Shown: piece by piece, positions 5,328-5,425 of the stretch
Layout of the letters: each line of letters begins with the position of its first letter
Position numbering within the stretch: position 1 is the stretch's first letter
Translations under genes and position numbers: made by a program
Assembly: GCA_036389695.1 (NCBI GenBank)
Contig: DASVWG010000148.1
Span: 1 to 5,425, forward strand
Direction of reading: 5' to 3'
DNA length: 5,425 nt
Origin: JALZHR01 sp036389695
GTDB taxonomy: Bacteria; Acidobacteriota; Blastocatellia; Pyrinomonadales; Pyrinomonadaceae
Notes under the pieces: model-generated
Database searches by the model: none
Told to the model about the DNA's origin: nothing
The model's input: the letters and a program-made list of their open reading frames with translations, nothing else

Positions 5328-5425
5328 ATGTTTTGTTCAACTTGCGGGACGGCTGTCAATAAAGGCTTGAATTACTGTAAAAACTGCGGCGCGCGAGTCA
5401 GCGCCGGTACAGTGGACGAGGCGGA
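5328..5425 (+). CDS. Zinc-ribbon domain protein, N-terminal part (runs off the window)
   Basis: Thirty-two codons plus two bases are present before the right edge. The protein begins MFCSTCGTAVNKGLNYCKNC and continues with GARV: two CxxC knuckles (Cys3-Cys6 and Cys17-Cys20) separated by ten residues. This is the short N-terminal zinc ribbon that prefixes many bacterial proteins, where it binds one zinc ion. In such proteins the ribbon is usually followed by a linker and then a membrane segment or another domain, which would define the function; none of that is visible here. The final residues (SAGTVDEA) look like the start of a linker. The start is secured by the strong ribosome site immediately upstream. 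Confidence 0.88.
   Translation, partial: MFCSTCGTAVNKGLNYCKNCGARVSAGTVDEA

Noticed and set aside
1..5425. A new defence or mobile system
   Set aside because: No transposase, integrase, nuclease, toxin-antitoxin pair or att-like repeat is recognisable; the main genes are metabolic.

Overview
This window carries a compact cyanophycin (multi-L-arginyl-poly-L-aspartate) locus followed by a small group of unrelated or unidentified genes. Nothing in it is typically cyanobacterial. The mix of roughly half-GC coding DNA with AT-rich gaps, together with a short double-CxxC zinc-ribbon protein, fits a non-cyanobacterial bacterium. Acidobacteriota (Blastocatellia-like) is my best guess, but it is a weak impression and not a demonstrated placement.

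Layout. Positions 1-233 (+) hold the 3' end of an isoaspartyl peptidase/beta-aspartyl dipeptidase (iaaA-type Ntn-hydrolase). It converges on cphA (307-2961, -), a full-length cyanophycin synthetase, and the 73-base gap between them is almost entirely a long hairpin with a perfect 16-bp outer stem. Upstream of cphA on the same strand is cphB (3052-3903, -), a complete cyanophycinase with its catalytic residues recognisable. Positions 3904-4241 are non-coding and rich in inverted repeats, including a 24-bp heptamer-patterned hairpin that would form the leader of the cphB mRNA. On the + strand follow a 76-residue membrane miniprotein (4242-4472), a 230-residue protein of unknown function (4572-5264), and the start of a zinc-ribbon protein (5328 to the window edge).

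How the genes work together. CphA builds cyanophycin from Asp and Arg using ATP. CphB cuts the polymer to beta-Asp-Arg dipeptides. The IaaA-type enzyme hydrolyses isoaspartyl dipeptides to free Asp and Arg. Synthesis, mobilisation and final dipeptide cleavage of this nitrogen reserve therefore lie side by side. The + strand genes after 4242 show no evident link to this pathway. The pathway is established; the unusual parts are the structured intergenic DNA, especially the putative cphB leader hairpin, and the unidentified 230-residue protein.
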